From assembly GCA_964370195.1 (NCBI GenBank), contig CAYJIH010000080.1:1-5441 (forward strand): a stretch of 5,441 nt of DNA, given 5' to 3'. Origin of the DNA: JAAYCI01 sp964370195. GTDB taxonomy: Bacteria; Bacillota; Clostridia; Oscillospirales; Ruminococcaceae. Made by a program: the position numbers and the translations under genes. Below are positions 5,120 to 5,441 of this stretch, one piece after another. Position 1 is the first letter of the stretch, and every line of letters starts with the position of its first letter. Below the pieces are notes generated by a model. It saw only the letters and a list, made by a program, of their open reading frames with translations, was not told the DNA's origin and searched no databases.

Positions 5120-5154
5120 TTTTTATAAAAATGGCTGTGACAATTGCCACAGCC
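5120..5154 (-). terminator. Intrinsic terminator for leftward transcription
   Basis: GGCTGTG (5133-5139) pairs with CACAGCC (5148-5154); the 8-base centre carries CAATTG. On the minus strand the hairpin is followed by ATTTTTATAAAAA, a usable T-tract. On the plus strand it is followed by CTCCGCG, so it is not a good terminator for the MFS operon. It implies a transcript arriving from the right edge. Confidence 0.55.
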
Positions 5155-5192
5155 CTCCGCGTGTCAAAAAAGTCGTTGCACCTGGTAGAGGA

Positions 5193-5243
5193 AAGACCTT
5201 GGGGCGCAGACTGCAGGCTGAAGACCTTGGGGCGCCGCCCCAA
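5193..5243. repeat. Tandem 15-bp repeats with G/C-tract hairpin
   Basis: AAGACCTTGGGGCGC is present exactly at 5193-5207 and 5221-5235, a 28-bp period. The second copy continues into TTGGGGC-GCC-GCCCCAA (5227-5243), a 7-bp stem with a 3-base loop. The composition and hairpins look like a dispersed intergenic repeat and not coding DNA. Confidence 0.6.
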
Positions 5244-5249
5244 ACCCCG

Positions 5250-5277
5250 CCACTTTGAAAAGTGGACAAACTTTTTT
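5250..5277 (+). terminator. Probable terminator of the ABC-MFS operon
   Basis: CCACTT (5250-5255) pairs with AAGTGG (5260-5265) around TGAA, then ACAAAC and six T residues follow. The stem is short and the T-tract begins 6 nt late, so it is a modest terminator. It is the first hairpin-plus-T-tract on the plus strand after the MFS stop, and the GGGGC hairpin at 5227-5243 just upstream may assist. Confidence 0.4.
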
Positions 5278-5341
5278 CTAAAGGACACGCACAGCGCGAG
5301 CGGACTTAAACCAAAAGCCAAAGAGCGATATTTTATAAAAA

Positions 5342-5440
5342 TCACTCGCCGCAGGGCAGCGAGGCTTCGCGCCGCACCCCCGTTTGCGCCGCTATGGTCA
5401 CACTAAAATAGAAGCCGAGCTTGTTTTTAATGAGCACGAC
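5342..5440 (-). CDS. Possible C-terminal tail of a minus-strand gene, unidentified
   Basis: A minus-strand frame is open from the right edge to TGA at 5344-5342, giving 32 residues that begin VVLIKNKLGFYF and end REASLPCGE. The stop lies within an imperfect hairpin (GAGTGAT/ATCGCTC, 5323-5347, one G-U pair on this strand) followed by TTTGGCTTTT, and a clear leftward terminator lies at 5120-5154. Those points favour a gene entering from the right. The frame is short, has no recognised motif, and much of it lies in GC-rich repeat-like DNA, so it may equally be noncoding. Confidence 0.2.
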   Translation of the reverse strand, partial: VVLIKNKLGFYFSVTIAAQTGVRREASLPCGE

Positions 5441-5441
5441 T

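Larger units (their letters stand above)
5121..5342. repeat. 12-bp AT-rich direct repeats bracketing a GC-rich block
   Basis: TTTTATAAAAAT occurs at 5121-5132 and 5331-5342, exactly 210 bp apart. The enclosed segment is markedly richer in G and C than the genes to its left and holds hairpins and short repeats. The pair could be a target duplication around an inserted intergenic element, but I find no terminal inverted repeats, and AT-rich palindromes recur by chance. Confidence 0.4.
5117..5441. other. Right-hand noncoding repeat-rich region
   Basis: About 325 bp with no convincing complete gene. It holds one terminator candidate per strand, two sets of direct repeats, the G/C hairpin, an imperfect hairpin at 5323-5347, and a run of CGCCGC words (5347-5352, 5370-5375, 5387-5392). 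A 91-codon plus-strand frame from ATG 5131 has no ribosome binding site and is low-complexity basic translation of these repeats, so I leave it out. Confidence 0.55.

Noticed and set aside
5131..5406. 91-codon plus-strand frame after the MFS gene
   Set aside because: No ribosome binding site; the start lies in a terminator hairpin and the translation is basic, low-complexity and derived from GC-rich repeats.

Overview
The window reads as a compact transport and stress-defence segment of a Gram-positive bacterium, most likely a low-to-moderate GC member of the Bacillota (Clostridia rather than Bacilli is my guess). The basis is strong GGAGG-type ribosome binding sites, extended -10 promoters (TG-N-TATACT), AT-leaning codon use, and a bacitracin/lantibiotic-type ABC exporter. 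I see no rRNA, tRNA, CRISPR array, insertion sequence or phage gene. Genus cannot be set from this sequence alone.

Layout from left to right. Positions 1-608 (minus strand) hold the first 202 residues of a MATE-family multidrug exporter whose 3' part runs off the left edge. Positions 609-1079 are a divergent intergenic region with one good promoter for each side, several inverted repeats and one copy of a 16-bp exact repeat. Positions 1080-1592 (plus) encode a complete YhbS-like GNAT acetyltransferase. Positions 1593-1737 form a dense control region: an inverted repeat, a consensus TTGACA -35 box and two near-identical 17-bp palindromes. Positions 1738-2367 encode a TetR-family regulator, closed by a rho-independent terminator.

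The third palindromic site (2405-2429) lies just past that terminator and is followed by three tightly packed plus-strand genes: an ABC ATPase with an E in place of the Q-loop glutamine (2453-3160), a six-helix ABC-2 permease (3165-3869, 4-nt gap) and an MFS exporter (3869-5116, one-base TGATG overlap). Together they form one translationally coupled exporter operon. The simplest model is that the TetR protein represses itself and the ABC-MFS operon through the shared ACATAC-N5-GTATGT motif, and that a ligand exported by the ABC or MFS pump releases it. That model is inference; the sites and the gene order are seen directly.

Positions 5117-5441 contain no convincing complete gene. They hold a GC-rich, repeat-laden block with several hairpins, two 12-bp AT-rich direct repeats 210 bp apart, one terminator for each strand, and perhaps the tail of a minus-strand gene entering from the right.

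The most notable feature is the TetR regulon-in-miniature, with three exporters of unrelated families (MATE, ABC, MFS) within about 5 kb. The parts belong to known families. I do not see a wholly new type of system.
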